A stretch of DNA of 64,000 nucleotides from JASKKU01 sp964416905 (GTDB lineage Archaea > Nanobdellota > Nanobdellia > Woesearchaeales > JASKKU01). This document shows, one piece after another, positions 16,979 to 24,291 of this stretch. Made by a program: the position numbers and the translations under genes. The DNA lies in NCBI GenBank assembly GCA_964416905.1, contig CAYQFL010000001.1:1-64000 (forward strand). Direction: 5' to 3'. The notes beneath the pieces are model-generated. The model saw only the letters and a program-made list of their open reading frames with translations. It ran no database searches and had not been told where the DNA came from. Position 1 is the first letter of the stretch; the number at the start of each line of letters is the position of its first letter.

Positions 16979-17722
16979 ATGAAAGTTACTCTTACCGAGC
17001 CGGACTTGTTAAAAGAGAGTATTTCTATTGTTTCTGAGCTGGTTAGTGAAGTCAGGTTTAAAGTAAATGCTACGGCAATGGAAATGATTGCTATGGACGC
17101 TGCCAATGTTTCTATGATAATATTTAAGATGTTTTCTAGTGCTTTTGCCGAATATAAAGTTGACGGCGAAACAGAGCTTGGCTTAAACCTGTTAAACCTC
17201 AAACAAATTCTCAGGAGAGCAAAGAAATCAGATATCTTAACATTAGAATTATCTGAAGACAAAAGATTAAAGATTTTATTGAAAGGCAAAATTTCAAGAA
17301 CGTTCTATGTTCCTCTAATTGACATTCAAGAAGGTGAACAACAGATACCTCAACTTGAATTTAAAGCCAAAGTTAAGACAAAATCTGAGGTTATATCTGA
17401 TGCCGTAGAAGATGCTGATGTTATCTCTGATTCAGTAAGCTTCATAATTGAAGAGAACAAATTTGTCATTGAGTCAAAGGGAGATTCCTCAAAGGTAAGG
17501 GTTGAGGTTCCTAATGATGAGGATACTTCAATAAACGCTTCAGAAAGCCCAATAAGAGCAAAATATTCTATAGAATACTTAAAAAAGATACTCAAAGCAG
17601 CAAAGCTTAGCGAAGACGTTGAATTACAGTTTAGCACAGATTATCCATTAAGATTAGACTTTGTTGACCAGGATAAACTACAATTAATCTTTATTCTAGC
17701 GCCAAGAGTTGAGACTGAGTAA
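16979..17722 (+). CDS. pcn: DNA polymerase sliding clamp (PCNA)
   Basis: 247 aa from the ATG at 16979, which follows GTGATATC; the longer reading from 16916 passes through the TATA-like TTAAATTTAAAA region and is not used. The clamp features are clear: MKVTLTEPDLLKESISIVSELV, the AMDAANVSMIIFKM strand of domain 1, LLNLKQILRRAKKSD, the acidic interdomain connector and the terminal LDFVDQDKLQLIFILAPRVE. It encircles DNA as a trimer and tethers polymerases, ligase and FEN1. It is divergent from eS1. Confidence 0.96.
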   Translation: MKVTLTEPDLLKESISIVSELVSEVRFKVNATAMEMIAMDAANVSMIIFKMFSSAFAEYKVDGETELGLNLLNLKQILRRAKKSDILTLELSEDKRLKILLKGKISRTFYVPLIDIQEGEQQIPQLEFKAKVKTKSEVISDAVEDADVISDSVSFIIEENKFVIESKGDSSKVRVEVPNDEDTSINASESPIRAKYSIEYLKKILKAAKLSEDVELQFSTDYPLRLDFVDQDKLQLIFILAPRVETE

Positions 17723-17733
17723 ATTTAATTTTT

Positions 17734-18447
17734 TTAATTATTACAGATTTCTGTCTGATCAGGATATTTCAAAAGCTCGCAAATCTTTTGTTTTAGTTGT
17801 TCCTTGTCCAAGAAACCATAGTTCTTCCCATCAATTATTACTCCGGGCAACTCAGTCACATCAAAACTGTTCTTTAGAACATCTATTATTGGTTCTTCTT
17901 TAAAATTAGAATCTATTGCGAATACTAGAAGTTTAGTTCCAAGTTTTTTCTTGAAATAACCTAAATAACTTGCCAATTCATCACATTTCGGACAATCCTC
18001 ATCGGTACCATATAAGTATATAATAGTCACATAATCCGAAGATTCAGGACAGCTTGTTTTTAATAATTCTGAGATATACCAAAAATTGATTTGCGAAAGG
18101 GTATATCTTCGTTTTAGCATAAGATACTCCTCTTTGTTAATTTCAGCATTTTCGATATAATTTTCTAATTGTTCTCGATTATATTCCAATTCTTTAATAT
18201 AATTATCAAACAACTGTTTTAGTCCTTGGCACTGATCGCCTAACAATTCACTATCCATTAATTGATATTGTAATTGGAGACTTCTATAATCAAGTTCTTG
18301 TCTTTGAGCCAATTGTGAAAAAAAATCTACCCGTATATTATCCATTATAAAACCAAAGAAAATACCTAGAATAAAAACTGAAAGAGTTATTAAAAAAGCG
18401 ATAAAATATCTCCTTTTAACAATTTTTTCTCGTCCCATATTACTCAT
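17734..18447 (-). CDS. Membrane-anchored thioredoxin-like protein
   Basis: 237 aa from the ATG at 18447, which overlaps the stop of the upstream glycosyltransferase gene as ATGA. One N-terminal transmembrane helix (FIAFLITLSVFILGIFFGFIM style) is followed by a helical stalk and then a thioredoxin-like domain with a CPKC redox motif near residue 158 (YGTDEDCPKCDELASYLG), a nucleating strand and a cis-Pro motif (TELPGVIIDGK). Probably an outward-facing disulfide or thiol exchange protein. Coupling with the GT2 enzyme suggests both act at the envelope. Confidence 0.72.
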   Translation of the reverse strand: MSNMGREKIVKRRYFIAFLITLSVFILGIFFGFIMDNIRVDFFSQLAQRQELDYRSLQLQYQLMDSELLGDQCQGLKQLFDNYIKELEYNREQLENYIENAEINKEEYLMLKRRYTLSQINFWYISELLKTSCPESSDYVTIIYLYGTDEDCPKCDELASYLGYFKKKLGTKLLVFAIDSNFKEEPIIDVLKNSFDVTELPGVIIDGKNYGFLDKEQLKQKICELLKYPDQTEICNN

Positions 18448-19742
18448 TTCCAAACAATTTCTTTCTTAAAGATAAAATCCTTAAAAACTATTAACCAAAC
18501 AAGTTCTATAAAATAAAAATATGCAAAAATGTAAACTAAAAGAACTAAAAAGTCTCCTTTTTTTAAATTTAACTTTTGATTGAAAATTTTCAACCCTTTA
18601 TGAAGAGCATAGAACATGATAATTAATGAAAGGGATGTTATAACAACAGTTGTTAAATTTAAGTTCAAGAACCAAAAATCCAAATTAAAATTTTTAAAGG
18701 AATCCATTATAAACTCAATCACATTGAAATTATAAGCCTTTAACCAAAGGTACCTCGCCTTAATTGATTCCCTCATAGAAAAGGGTAAAAGTATAATTAA
18801 GGCGATAGCTAAAATTCCAGATAAAGGAATCATAACAAATTGAAACAATCCAAAGTCCTGATATTCTTTATTAAATAACATCTCTTTATAATCAAAAACA
18901 TTTCTGAGGTTACCTAGATACCATCGAATTCTCTGTTTTAACAAAGCTCTCCATGTGCGAGGAACCTTTGTAAAAACGTGAGCATTATCACATTGTTTTA
19001 TTCTATAATGATACTTTTGCAATCGAATAGCCAATTCCATATCTTCAGTTTTATGTCCATGTCTGAAGCCACCTAATTTTTTAATAATTTCTGTTCGATA
19101 CATAGCCAAAGGTCCTGGAGTAACATGAATTGCATTCCTTAAAGATAAAATCGCTTTGTAGAAGTGTGTAATCGCATATTCTAACCATTGAATTTTTTGA
19201 ACTAAAGTTTTTGGCTCATAAACTTTTAATATCGGTGTAACTGAAGCAAGATCATCTGACTCATCTATAAACTCAGAGATTAATTTCTTAAGCGCATCTT
19301 TTTCAGGATAAGAATCAGCGTCAAGTGTTGCAAAAAAAGGTGTATCTGCATACTTAAGCCCGTGATTAACTGCGGCATACTTGCCTTGATTTTTTTGTCT
19401 AAGGAGAATAAGTTTCAAATCAGGGAACTTGATTTTATTTCTCTCAATTGCTTCCTGAGCAAATTTAAAGCTGTTATCTTTTGAACCATCATCAACAACA
19501 ATGATCTTAAGTTTATCCTTAGGATAATCTACATCACAGATATTATCGATAGTTGGGCCAATATTCTCTTCTTCATTATACATTGGGATAACTATAGAAA
19601 TGCCTGGCCATTCAGCAATTTCTTTTCGTTTGGTGCTTTTTTTAGTATTGCTTTCCTCCACGTAAGTAATTAACCAGAAATTTGTATAATACATAAAAAT
19701 GAAAAAGATTACATATAATATGATACGCGTTACATCGAACAT
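18444..19742 (-). CDS. Membrane-bound processive-type glycosyltransferase family 2
   Basis: In this 432-aa protein an N-terminal transmembrane helix precedes a GT-A domain with SIVIPMYNEEENI, IIVVDDGSKDNS, FFATLDADSYPE and the processive-enzyme motif QRIRW near residue 290, then three or so C-terminal membrane helices. This layout is that of cellulose/hyaluronan/GlcNAc synthases. It likely polymerises or transfers sugars to an extracellular glycan or lipid; the sugar is unknown. Upstream and translationally coupled to the thioredoxin-like gene. Confidence 0.85.
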   Translation of the reverse strand: MFDVTRIILYVIFFIFMYYTNFWLITYVEESNTKKSTKRKEIAEWPGISIVIPMYNEEENIGPTIDNICDVDYPKDKLKIIVVDDGSKDNSFKFAQEAIERNKIKFPDLKLILLRQKNQGKYAAVNHGLKYADTPFFATLDADSYPEKDALKKLISEFIDESDDLASVTPILKVYEPKTLVQKIQWLEYAITHFYKAILSLRNAIHVTPGPLAMYRTEIIKKLGGFRHGHKTEDMELAIRLQKYHYRIKQCDNAHVFTKVPRTWRALLKQRIRWYLGNLRNVFDYKEMLFNKEYQDFGLFQFVMIPLSGILAIALIILLPFSMRESIKARYLWLKAYNFNVIEFIMDSFKNFNLDFWFLNLNLTTVVITSLSLIIMFYALHKGLKIFNQKLNLKKGDFLVLLVYIFAYFYFIELVWLIVFKDFIFKKEIVWK

Positions 19743-19872
19743 TTTTTATCAGTACCTTTTTTGGCTTTAAAACAATCGGTTTACATATAGACGTTAATCT
19801 TTAAAAATATTACCATATTTGATACAAATTAACCGAAAAGAATTTATTACTTAAAAACTAGAAATTAACATT

Positions 19873-20097
19873 ATGAAGACTAAATTCTTTGTGAAAACGC
19901 GCATTATAAAGTATATCAAAGAGAATTATGGACTAAAAATAAGTAAACGGTATCTGTCCGAATTAGAAGAGTATTTAAAAAACAAGATCGAAAGAACAAT
20001 CTCTTTAAGCGTTGCGAACTGCAAACAGGAAAAAAGGAAAACCTTGCTTAAAAGAGATTTAATAGAAGCGAAAGAACAGAGAACATTACTAGAATAA
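19873..20097 (+). CDS. Small histone-fold-like protein
   Basis: At 74 aa, it contains two helices separated as in a histone fold and the telling C-terminal KRKTLLKRDLIEA, which is close to the RKTLxxxD signature of archaeal histones and CBF/NF-Y-type folds. The basic N-terminus (KTKFFVKTRIIKYIKE) and IERTISLSVANCKQEK central helix fit DNA binding by a dimer. Identity as a histone rather than a DUF1931-type histone-fold protein is not settled. It is a single gene in a short intergenic island opposite flanking minus-strand genes. Confidence 0.6.
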   Translation: MKTKFFVKTRIIKYIKENYGLKISKRYLSELEEYLKNKIERTISLSVANCKQEKRKTLLKRDLIEAKEQRTLLE

Positions 20098-20134
20098 AAT
20101 CAGAAAAGAAATTAATAAGAAATCAAAAACAAGT

Positions 20135-20335
20135 TTAAGATTTCCTAAACCTGCCAGTAATATCTGTTAGTTCCACGTGGGTTAAAAAAGCAGACCTACA
20201 ACAGTATCTTTCTACACCCAGCTCATCAAGAGCCTCTTTCGGAGATTTTCCTGAGGAAGTCAACTCCAAGTATTGCTCGTATAAATGAGCAATAGGTTTT
20301 CCACAACTGAAACATCTTATTGGGAATGAACTCAT
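20135..20335 (-). CDS. rpoN: RNA polymerase subunit Rpo10 (RpoN)
   Basis: 66 aa starting MSSFPIRCFSCGKPIAHLYE, with the CxxC...CC zinc site (RCFSCGKPI and ERYCCRSAF) that defines archaeal Rpo10/eukaryotic RPB10. The internal ATG at 20335 is chosen because AGGTG stands just upstream and the longer frame overlaps the S9 gene. It is a structural subunit of the polymerase platform. Last gene of the S13 operon, 4 nt after S9. Confidence 0.94.
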   Translation of the reverse strand: MSSFPIRCFSCGKPIAHLYEQYLELTSSGKSPKEALDELGVERYCCRSAFLTHVELTDITGRFRKS

Positions 20336-20339
20336 TTTT

Positions 20340-20738
20340 TCACCTGTAAGAGGTCTGTCTCCTAGCTCTTGGCTTACTTCTATTAGGCTTAGACTTCTCT
20401 GTATACCTCGTATCTGCAACAAGCAACATTCTGTCATAACCTAAGAACTTCTCTTTAACATCTCCTTTAAAGTATTCGACGAAAGCTCTAGCTATTGCTA
20501 ACCTAACAGCCTCAGCCTGAGCATTAACACCGCCACCTTTAACGTTAACATAAACATTAATTTTGTTTATCAAATCGCCAATTAGCAAAATAGGTTCCAT
20601 AACTTTATCAAGATACAGACCTTTAAAATAATTTGACAATAAAAAGCGATTAACCCTAACAACACCCTTACCCTCTTTTACTGTTGCTCTTGCAACAGCT
20701 CGCTTTCTAGTACCTGAGGTATGAACAACCTTCTTCAT
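20340..20738 (-). CDS. rps9: Small-subunit ribosomal protein uS9
   Basis: The 132-aa product has SGTRKRAVARATVKEGKGVVRVN at the start, the VKGGGVNAQAEAVRLAIARA core, and the conserved basic tail ending RARRQTSYR, whose last residues reach the P-site tRNA. Full length. The start follows a GAGGTCC ribosome site and lies one base after the L13 stop, in the usual archaeal order L18e-L13-S9-RpoN. Confidence 0.96.
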   Translation of the reverse strand: MKKVVHTSGTRKRAVARATVKEGKGVVRVNRFLLSNYFKGLYLDKVMEPILLIGDLINKINVYVNVKGGGVNAQAEAVRLAIARAFVEYFKGDVKEKFLGYDRMLLVADTRYTEKSKPNRSKPRARRQTSYR

Positions 20739-20739
20739 T

Positions 20740-21162
20740 TTAGGACCTCCAGCTTCTCAATACTTCACAGATTTCTCCAACAGTAATCCTTTTGGAAATA
20801 GGAAGCTCAGTATACTTCTTTGCCTCAATCTGAGCAAATTTTGCATCTTTAAACTGTTCAGGAACACCAACATAACATTTTATTCTTTTATACGCTTCTC
20901 TTCCTCTTGCCTTTTTCATAGGCAACATGCCTCTAAAGATTCTCCTCAAAAACAAATCAGGTCTTCTGAACAAGAAAGGACCATACCTTGGTGCACCCAT
21001 CTCATACAAATGCTTATACTTTTTTAAGACATCTTCTGGAGAACCTGAGAAAACTGCTTGCTCGCTATTAACTACAACAACATCTTCTCCTAAAAGAGCA
21101 TTTTTAGCAACAAAAGATGCCAATCTTCCTACAATTAACCCTTTTGCATCAATTATAATCAT
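20740..21162 (-). CDS. rpl13: Large-subunit ribosomal protein uL13
   Basis: 140 aa, with MIIIDAKGLIVGRLASFVAK at the N-terminus, PRYGPFLFRRPDLFLRRIFRGMLP and GREAYKRIKCYVGVPEQF, all standard for archaeal L13. The ATG at 21162 is preferred to the GTG at 21171 because GGTGAT lies just before it. It binds 23S rRNA early in assembly. Five bases separate it from the L18e stop. Confidence 0.95.
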   Translation of the reverse strand: MIIIDAKGLIVGRLASFVAKNALLGEDVVVVNSEQAVFSGSPEDVLKKYKHLYEMGAPRYGPFLFRRPDLFLRRIFRGMLPMKKARGREAYKRIKCYVGVPEQFKDAKFAQIEAKKYTELPISKRITVGEICEVLRSWRS

Positions 21163-21167
21163 CACAA

Positions 21168-21536
21168 TCACCCAATCACTTTAATATTTGCCACTTTCTT
21201 GGCTTTGCCAATGTTCTTAACATAATCTACCAACAGATATGCTTTTGAACCTGAGTTCTTAATTTTCTCAAGAGCCTTGCTTGAAAAAGCCCAAGCAATA
21301 ATTGTAACTTTATGATCAAGTTCGCCTAGAGATAAGACTTTACCAGGTACTACTACTACATCTCCTTCTTTGGTATACCTATTTAGTCTTGAGATATTAA
21401 CTTCTCTTCTAATTCTGGTAGGCCTGCTTAAATCTTCTGCAACCTTTCTCCAGACAGCCTCCTGCCTCTCATTAGCGACTCTCTTCAAATCTGAGATCAA
21501 TTCCCGTAATATTGGATTAGTCGGTCCAGTCCTCAT
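21168..21536 (-). CDS. rpl18e: Large-subunit ribosomal protein eL18 (L18e)
   Basis: The 122-aa product starts MRTGPTNPILRELISDLKRVA and carries REVNISRLNRYTKEGDVVVVPGKVLSLGEL, typical of archaeal L18e (eukaryotic L18, bacterial L15 relative). AAGGTG precedes the ATG. It follows tRNA-Leu by about 77 nt, and an ATTTATGA tract in that spacer could be a second promoter for the distal half of the operon. Confidence 0.94.
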   Translation of the reverse strand: MRTGPTNPILRELISDLKRVANERQEAVWRKVAEDLSRPTRIRREVNISRLNRYTKEGDVVVVPGKVLSLGELDHKVTIIAWAFSSKALEKIKNSGSKAYLLVDYVKNIGKAKKVANIKVIG

Positions 21537-21613
21537 AACTCACACCTTTTAAATGTTTTTCAATTGCTTTTCCTTACCTTTTTTGGCAAAATCATAAATT
21601 ATGTACGCATAAA

Positions 21614-21697
21614 TGCGGGAGACGGGATTCGAACCCGCGTAGGCACTTCGCCACTACCCCCTCAAGGTAGCCCCTTTGACCGCTCGGGCACTCCCGC
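21614..21697 (-). tRNA. tRNA-Leu (anticodon GAG)
   Basis: Read on the minus strand, a seven-base acceptor stem (GCGGGAG/CTCCCGC), anticodon loop TTGAGGG giving GAG, a long type-II variable arm and a TTCGAAT T-loop are all present; discriminator A and no encoded CCA. It lies eight bases after the Rpo3 stop and before L18e, so it is probably cut out of the polycistronic ribosomal transcript. I recall the same placement in halophile operons. Confidence 0.95.
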
Positions 21698-21705
21698 ACC
21701 CAAAA

Positions 21706-22485
21706 TCATAACAACTTTGAAATCTTTGTTAGCTGATCGCTCAAAACCTCAGCTGCTTTTTCTAAAATCACCTTGTGGGGTAGTTGACCAAAGCTTTCAA
21801 CTGAAAATAAAAACTCATCTTCTTTAGGTTCTAATGAAACCTCATTAGGAAAGTTTTCAACGCAAGCCCTACACAAATTACATTTATGAATCTCGTCTTC
21901 TTTAACTTTCAATTGTGATTTGTCAACAAAAAACAAATTCTTAGGGCAAACTTCGCAAATCGCTTCAGCCTTAGTTGTCTTTGGGTCTTTAATTGTAATC
22001 TGTGGATAATTCTTGTAATAAACATGAGCAGGGCTCCATTTTGAGTGAACTTTGCCTATGCCCAAAACTGCAATACCTGTAGCTTCTAATTCTTGACCTT
22101 CCAAAAGAGTGACTATAGGCGTATTTGGTTGAGCAACCTTGACTTTAGGATCATTAAACTTAACATCTTCTCCTCTCACTACACCAGGACCTTTCTTCTG
22201 GATTTTAAAGCTGACGTGATACTTAGCAAAATCTCTAGGGTCCACGTCTTCAGGCGGCATCTCATAGGTTTCTAAATCAGTAATCAATGGCAATAAACCT
22301 AACCTGTGTGCCAAAACCTCGTTGTACATTGGCGAAGAGTTCTTGTAAAAGTCAACCTCTTCTATTGCTAATGTTGGTACGTAAGCTAAAATCGCTCTCC
22401 TGAGAGAGTTGACAAAAGCGGCATTAACACCTTTAATAAGGTATACTTTTGTATCGAACCTTTCACCAAAATTTTCAATCTGCAT
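21706..22485 (-). CDS. rpoD: RNA polymerase subunit Rpo3 (RpoD) with Fe-S-type cysteine domain
   Basis: 259 aa from the ATG at 22485, one base after the S11 stop; the longer upstream frame lies inside S11. The alpha-like core includes VNAAFVNSLRRAILAYVPTLAI and NEVLAHRLGLLPL. A ferredoxin-like insert carries cysteines 177, 180, 202, 205 and 208 (CEVCPKN...CNLCRAC), enough ligands for one [4Fe-4S] cluster as in several archaeal Rpo3 proteins. It dimerises with Rpo11 to seed polymerase assembly. Confidence 0.95.
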   Translation of the reverse strand: MQIENFGERFDTKVYLIKGVNAAFVNSLRRAILAYVPTLAIEEVDFYKNSSPMYNEVLAHRLGLLPLITDLETYEMPPEDVDPRDFAKYHVSFKIQKKGPGVVRGEDVKFNDPKVKVAQPNTPIVTLLEGQELEATGIAVLGIGKVHSKWSPAHVYYKNYPQITIKDPKTTKAEAICEVCPKNLFFVDKSQLKVKEDEIHKCNLCRACVENFPNEVSLEPKEDEFLFSVESFGQLPHKVILEKAAEVLSDQLTKISKLL

Positions 22486-22486
22486 T

Positions 22487-22891
22487 TTAAACCCGCCTAC
22501 CTCTCTTTCCGCCTTTCTTTCTACAACCGTCGTGCGGAATTGGAGTAACGTCTTCAATATTTCCTATTTTTAACCCGGCTCTAGCAATAACTCTCACTGC
22601 AGCTTGAGCACCAGGTCCAGGATTAACAGGTCCATTATGACCTCCTTTACCTCTAATCAAAATATGAACAGCAGTTATGCCTTTTTCCTTAGCAATCTCT
22701 ACTGCATTTTTTGCTGCTAACATTGCTGCAGTTGGAGAACCTTCTAATCTATCGCTTTTAACGACTTGACCACCAGAGGTCCTCGCAATTGTTTCACTGC
22801 CAGTTAAATCAGTTATATGTATGATTGTGTTATTATAAGAGGAGTAAATATGAACTACACCCCACCTCTCAGAATCGGCTTTCTTACTCAT
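22487..22891 (-). CDS. rps11: Small-subunit ribosomal protein uS11
   Basis: The 134-aa product has WGVVHIYSSYNNTIIHITDLTG, the GSPTAAMLAAKNA helix and the near-invariant C-terminal DVTPIPHDGCRKKGGKRGRR. It forms part of the 30S platform beside the mRNA exit. Its ATG overlaps the S4 stop by eight bases, and Rpo3 follows after one base, so the three are translationally coupled. Confidence 0.97.
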   Translation of the reverse strand: MSKKADSERWGVVHIYSSYNNTIIHITDLTGSETIARTSGGQVVKSDRLEGSPTAAMLAAKNAVEIAKEKGITAVHILIRGKGGHNGPVNPGPGAQAAVRVIARAGLKIGNIEDVTPIPHDGCRKKGGKRGRRV

Positions 22892-23420
22892 TCGCTACAC
22901 CTCCTTTAACAGTAGCTCTTTCAGGATGATCTTCAGAATAGAAAGGAGATTTAACATTAAAATCTATGGTTGGCTCCTCGTCAACGCTTACCAAGTAAGA
23001 TGGTGATGTAACAGACACTCCATTAACGACAATGTGACCATGAACTATCATTTGCCTAGCCTGTTTAATTGTCCTGGCTAAACCTTTCTTGAACACTAAA
23101 GTTTGAAGTCTTCTATTAAGAGCATCCTCTGCAGTAAGGTTAAGAACATCAGTAATCTGGGAATCCTTTGATAGTAAACCTAACCTCACTAACTTATCCA
23201 TCAGCTGCTTCTTTTCCTTCTCAGCTTGTTCAGTCTTCAATGGAATTAATCTCATAACCTCTTTTCTCTGTTTTGAAACAAAAGTCTTCAATCTCCAAAG
23301 CTCTTTATGATTTTTTAAACCGAACCTTTTGATTAATTCCTTCTCTTCAACAATCCTCGATTTCTGCCAAGGATGGGAAGGCGTTTCATACTTTTTTCGA
23401 ATTCTCTTTGGATCTCCCAT
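22884..23420 (-). CDS. rps4: Small-subunit ribosomal protein uS4
   Basis: 178 aa. Archaeal-type start MGDPKRIRKKYETPSHPW, then the S4 RNA-binding domain (RRLQTLVFKKGLARTIKQAR; VHGHIVVNGVSVTSPSYLV). A primary 16S rRNA binder and 30S assembly initiator. It lies 29 nt after S13 and overlaps S11 by eight bases. Confidence 0.97.
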   Translation of the reverse strand: MGDPKRIRKKYETPSHPWQKSRIVEEKELIKRFGLKNHKELWRLKTFVSKQRKEVMRLIPLKTEQAEKEKKQLMDKLVRLGLLSKDSQITDVLNLTAEDALNRRLQTLVFKKGLARTIKQARQMIVHGHIVVNGVSVTSPSYLVSVDEEPTIDFNVKSPFYSEDHPERATVKGGVANE

Positions 23421-23449
23421 AAAATCACCTTGTATTAAAAGCTATAAAA

Positions 23450-23902
23450 TTATTTTTTCCTCTTCACACCCAAACTCTTCTTGGATCTTCTGAAATGAGC
23501 TTTAGTCCTTTGACCTCTCACAGGAAGCCCTTTAGCTAACCTAAGTCCTCTTCTGGACTTAATCTTTCTTAAAGTCTTTAATCTATCATTAAAGTATATC
23601 TTAATATTCTCATTTAACAAGTGTTTATCAACACCCTCTTCAGGGCTATTCCTCAAATTCAACATCCATGAAGGAATATTATATTTCATAGGGTTTGTTA
23701 GGACATCTTCAATAGCCTGAACCTCTTCGTCAGTTAAATTTCCTACCTTTTTAGTCTTATCAATACCTAAAACATTGCAAACTACATTAGCAAAGGAGAA
23801 ACCAACTCCCTTTATCTTTCTTAATCCAACTAAAATTGCTTTATTACCATCTAAATCAGTATTCGCAACTCTTAAAATTTGTCTAAATTCCTGTGAGCTC
23901 AT
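23450..23902 (-). CDS. rps13: Small-subunit ribosomal protein uS13
   Basis: 150 aa. Contains FRQILRVANTDLDGNKAIL, GLRKIKGVGFSFANVVCN and the C-terminal LRKIKSRRGLRLAKGLPVRGQRTK tail (helix-two-turn-helix) of archaeal S13. It sits at the 30S head and bridges to the 50S. First gene of the operon; AGGTG precedes the ATG at 23902, and a structured ~75-nt leader lies upstream. Confidence 0.96.
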   Translation of the reverse strand: MSSQEFRQILRVANTDLDGNKAILVGLRKIKGVGFSFANVVCNVLGIDKTKKVGNLTDEEVQAIEDVLTNPMKYNIPSWMLNLRNSPEEGVDKHLLNENIKIYFNDRLKTLRKIKSRRGLRLAKGLPVRGQRTKAHFRRSKKSLGVKRKK

Positions 23903-23990
23903 AATTCACACCTGAAACAAGTGCTGCCAGAAATAATCTCGCAGCCCTCTTTTTGCCACAATGACTCGGGCACAAGCTTGAGGAAACTGT
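23903..23990 (-). promoter_or_regulatory. Structured leader of the S13 ribosomal operon (candidate)
   Basis: Between a TATA-like TTTAAAAAT (minus strand, ~23999-24006) and the S13 start is a locally GC-richer stretch. On the minus strand it can form GCUGC/GCAGC closing an AGA/UCU stem with a UUAUU loop, a TGCC/GGCA helix and an enclosing GTGC/GCAC pairing. This could be an autoregulatory ribosomal-protein leader or an independent small RNA; the fold was drawn by eye only. Confidence 0.3.
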
Positions 23991-24083
23991 TTTTATTTTT
24001 AAATTTAACTATTAAACACAAAACAAAAAGCAAATTAAACTGAAGTTGCACTCAACATAGCAAACAAAGCTGCAACAAAAATT

Positions 24084-24090
24084 TTATAAA
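24084..24090 (+). promoter_or_regulatory. TATA box for tRNA-Gly
   Basis: TTATAAA lies 33-39 nt before the mature tRNA-Gly 5' end, leaving room for a short trimmed leader. Confidence 0.55.
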
Positions 24091-24122
24091 GTGGATGCGT
24101 TCACTCAAACAATAGCAAGTAT

Positions 24123-24198
24123 GCGACAGTAGTTTAGTCTGGTAGAATACTGCCCTGCCACGGCAGCGGCCCGGGTTCAAATCCCGGCTGTCGCACCA
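24123..24198 (+). tRNA. tRNA-Gly (anticodon GCC), CCA encoded
   Basis: The acceptor stem is GCGACAG/CTGTCGC, the anticodon stem CTGCC/GGCAG with loop CTGCCAC gives GCC, and the T-arm is CCGGG-TTCAAAT-CCCGG. Discriminator A at 24195 is followed by genome-encoded CCA (24196-24198), unlike the other tRNAs in the window. Confidence 0.96.
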
Positions 24199-24291
24199 TT
24201 TTATGGCTTTTTCTCTAAAAAAACAAAAATTGATTTTACTAAGGACTTTTTAATAAAACTTTTAAAATTCTTCAAAAACTTCATTTTAAAG

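Noticed and set aside
21564..21827. 87-codon plus-strand frame with GDGIRTRVGTSPLPPQGSPF-like text
   Set aside because: It is the antisense translation of tRNA-Leu and the end of Rpo3, a familiar false ORF.
22486..22557. 24-residue N-terminal extension of Rpo3
   Set aside because: It lies entirely within the S11 gene; the ATG at 22485 gives the standard start.
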